DNA of 14,791 nucleotides from Verrucomicrobiota bacterium. GTDB taxonomy: Bacteria > Verrucomicrobiota > Verrucomicrobiia > Chthoniobacterales > JAFAMB01. Below the pieces are notes generated by a model. It was not told the DNA's origin. It did no database searches and saw only the letters and a list, made by a program, of their open reading frames with translations. Positions 14,101-14,791 of this stretch are shown one piece after another. Position 1 is the stretch's first letter, and every line of letters starts with the position of its first letter. Where the stretch lies: contig JAFAXJ010000068.1 in NCBI GenBank assembly GCA_019241095.1, positions 1-14,791 on the forward strand, in the 5' to 3' direction. The position numbers were made by a program, and so were the translations under genes.

Positions 14101-14325
14101 CAACTGTTCGGGAATCGACCTCTGAATTTCTCGGTGACTTGCGTTCCGCTCACAGGTCAATCTACCGTAAAGGTTGCCGCGCTTCCCTTGCCCCACACTG
14201 CCCGATCTACATGTGACACTGTCGTATTGAGTGTTCAAGGATCCAGCAGCTTCAAAGAGCGAGGATACGAGCTAATGAAGACCACAACGATCCGTTATAG
14301 ATTGAAGGCTGTAAGTACTGGCTGA
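14101..14325 (+). other. Open frame of unknown nature just before the GH13 gene
   Basis: The frame is open from 14101 (after a stop at 14098) to a TGA at 14323, 74 codons, with a possible GTG start at 14134. The middle part, TGQSTVKVAALPLPHTA and CDTVVLSVQGSSS, looks strand-like and protein-like, as in a beta-sandwich domain, while both ends look random. There is no ribosome site and no ATG start. The stop is 1 nt before the GH13 ATG. It may be a relic of the same decayed gene as the propeller fragment, or a chance frame. I do not recognise a family. Confidence 0.25.
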
Positions 14326-14326
14326 A

Positions 14327-14791
14327 ATGCGCAAATTACCTCTCAACTGGTCGGCCCTGCTCGTCATTCTTTTTTTAGCGATTAAGGCTGTCCCACCACT
14401 TTATGCCGAGGCTCCTCCGGGACCGCAGTGGCTTCAAACAGCCGTGTTTTATCAGATCTATCCCCAGAGCTTTTTTGACTCCAACGGAGACGGAATAGGT
14501 GATTTGCCTGGAATCACTGCAAAGCTTGATTACGTCCAGTCAGTCGGTTGCAGCGCGATTTGGATAAATCCCATTTTTGAATCGCCTTTTGGCGATGCAG
14601 GCTATGATCTTGCTGATTTCTATGATGTCGCTCCGCGCTACGGCACGAACGACGATCTTAAAAAGCTCTGCACCGAGGCCCACAAGCGTGGAATGCACGT
14701 GTGCCTTGACCTCGTGGCCGGACACACTTCGGTGACACATCCATGGTTTCAACAGTCTGCCCTCGATCAGCCTAATCGTTACTCGAATTGG
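14327..14791 (+). CDS. Secreted GH13 alpha-amylase-family enzyme, 3' end cut by the window
   Basis: GH13 enzymes cut or transfer alpha-glucosidic bonds in starch, glycogen, trehalose and related sugars. The frame is open to the window end: 155 residues are visible, the first part of the (beta/alpha)8 barrel. Residues 1-27 form a signal peptide (basic start, hydrophobic LLVILFLAI, cleavage near LYA-E), so the enzyme is exported. Seen: AVFYQIYPQSFFDSNGDGIGDL (39-60), typical of oligo-1,6-glucosidase and trehalose-synthase-like subfamilies; AIWINPIFESP (77-87); GYDLADFYDV (92-101); and conserved region I as DLVAGHTS (128-135), where the usual Asn before His is Gly. The catalytic Asp, Glu and Asp lie beyond the window. 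ATG 14327 has no strong ribosome site but sits directly before the signal peptide. The exact substrate cannot be told from this part. Confidence 0.88.
   Translation, partial: MRKLPLNWSALLVILFLAIKAVPPLYAEAPPGPQWLQTAVFYQIYPQSFFDSNGDGIGDLPGITAKLDYVQSVGCSAIWINPIFESPFGDAGYDLADFYDVAPRYGTNDDLKKLCTEAHKRGMHVCLDLVAGHTSVTHPWFQQSALDQPNRYSNW

Noticed and set aside
1..14791. tRNA genes, CRISPR arrays, insertion sequences, phage or toxin-antitoxin genes
   Set aside because: I looked in all gaps and found no cloverleaf, spaced direct repeats, transposase motifs or paired small genes. A tRNAscan or repeat finder was not available to confirm.

Overview
The window is a piece of bacterial chromosome with about 12 protein-coding genes, one small hypothetical gene and one decayed gene. 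I see no rRNA, tRNA, CRISPR array, insertion sequence or phage gene. The mix suggests a Verrucomicrobiota-like soil or freshwater bacterium. The clues are a ClpX-like AAA+ ATPase without the zinc domain, a DUF2934 protein, remains of a YVTN/lactonase propeller, a citramalate route gene, and several starts without a Shine-Dalgarno site. This assignment is an inference from gene content, not a measurement.

Layout. Positions 1-601 hold the 3' part of trmB (tRNA m7G46 methyltransferase). It converges on, and overlaps by 31 bp, a comEC/rec2 DNA-uptake channel gene on the minus strand (571-2766). Upstream of comEC on the same strand is a stand-alone metallo-beta-lactamase-fold hydrolase (2975-3742). 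Diverging from it is a secreted M23 peptidase (3872-4549), which converges on cimA, citramalate synthase (4614-6185, minus). Diverging from cimA is a small exported DUF3016-like protein (6277-6792).

Positions 6934-11352 form a compact plus-strand run: a ClpX-like unfoldase, recR, mnmA (tRNA 2-thiouridylase) and recF. recR, mnmA and recF are separated by only 11 and 4 bp, so co-transcription is likely. RecF and RecR belong to the same recombinational repair pathway. A DUF2934 protein (11402-11749, minus) diverges from trpF and leuB (plus, 10 bp apart). LeuB and CimA can act in the same threonine-independent isoleucine route, LeuB also being the leucine enzyme.

Positions 13698-14326 contain no intact recognisable gene. 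They hold a frameshifted remnant of a beta-propeller (lactonase/YVTN) gene and a 74-codon open frame of unknown nature. The window ends inside a secreted GH13 alpha-amylase-family gene (14327 onward).

The most unusual items are two. The ClpX-like ATPase appears to carry a second, degenerate copy of the AAA+ small domain at its C-terminus. The ComEC C-terminal metallo-beta-lactamase domain appears to have lost all its metal-binding motifs, while an intact MBL-fold enzyme is encoded just upstream.
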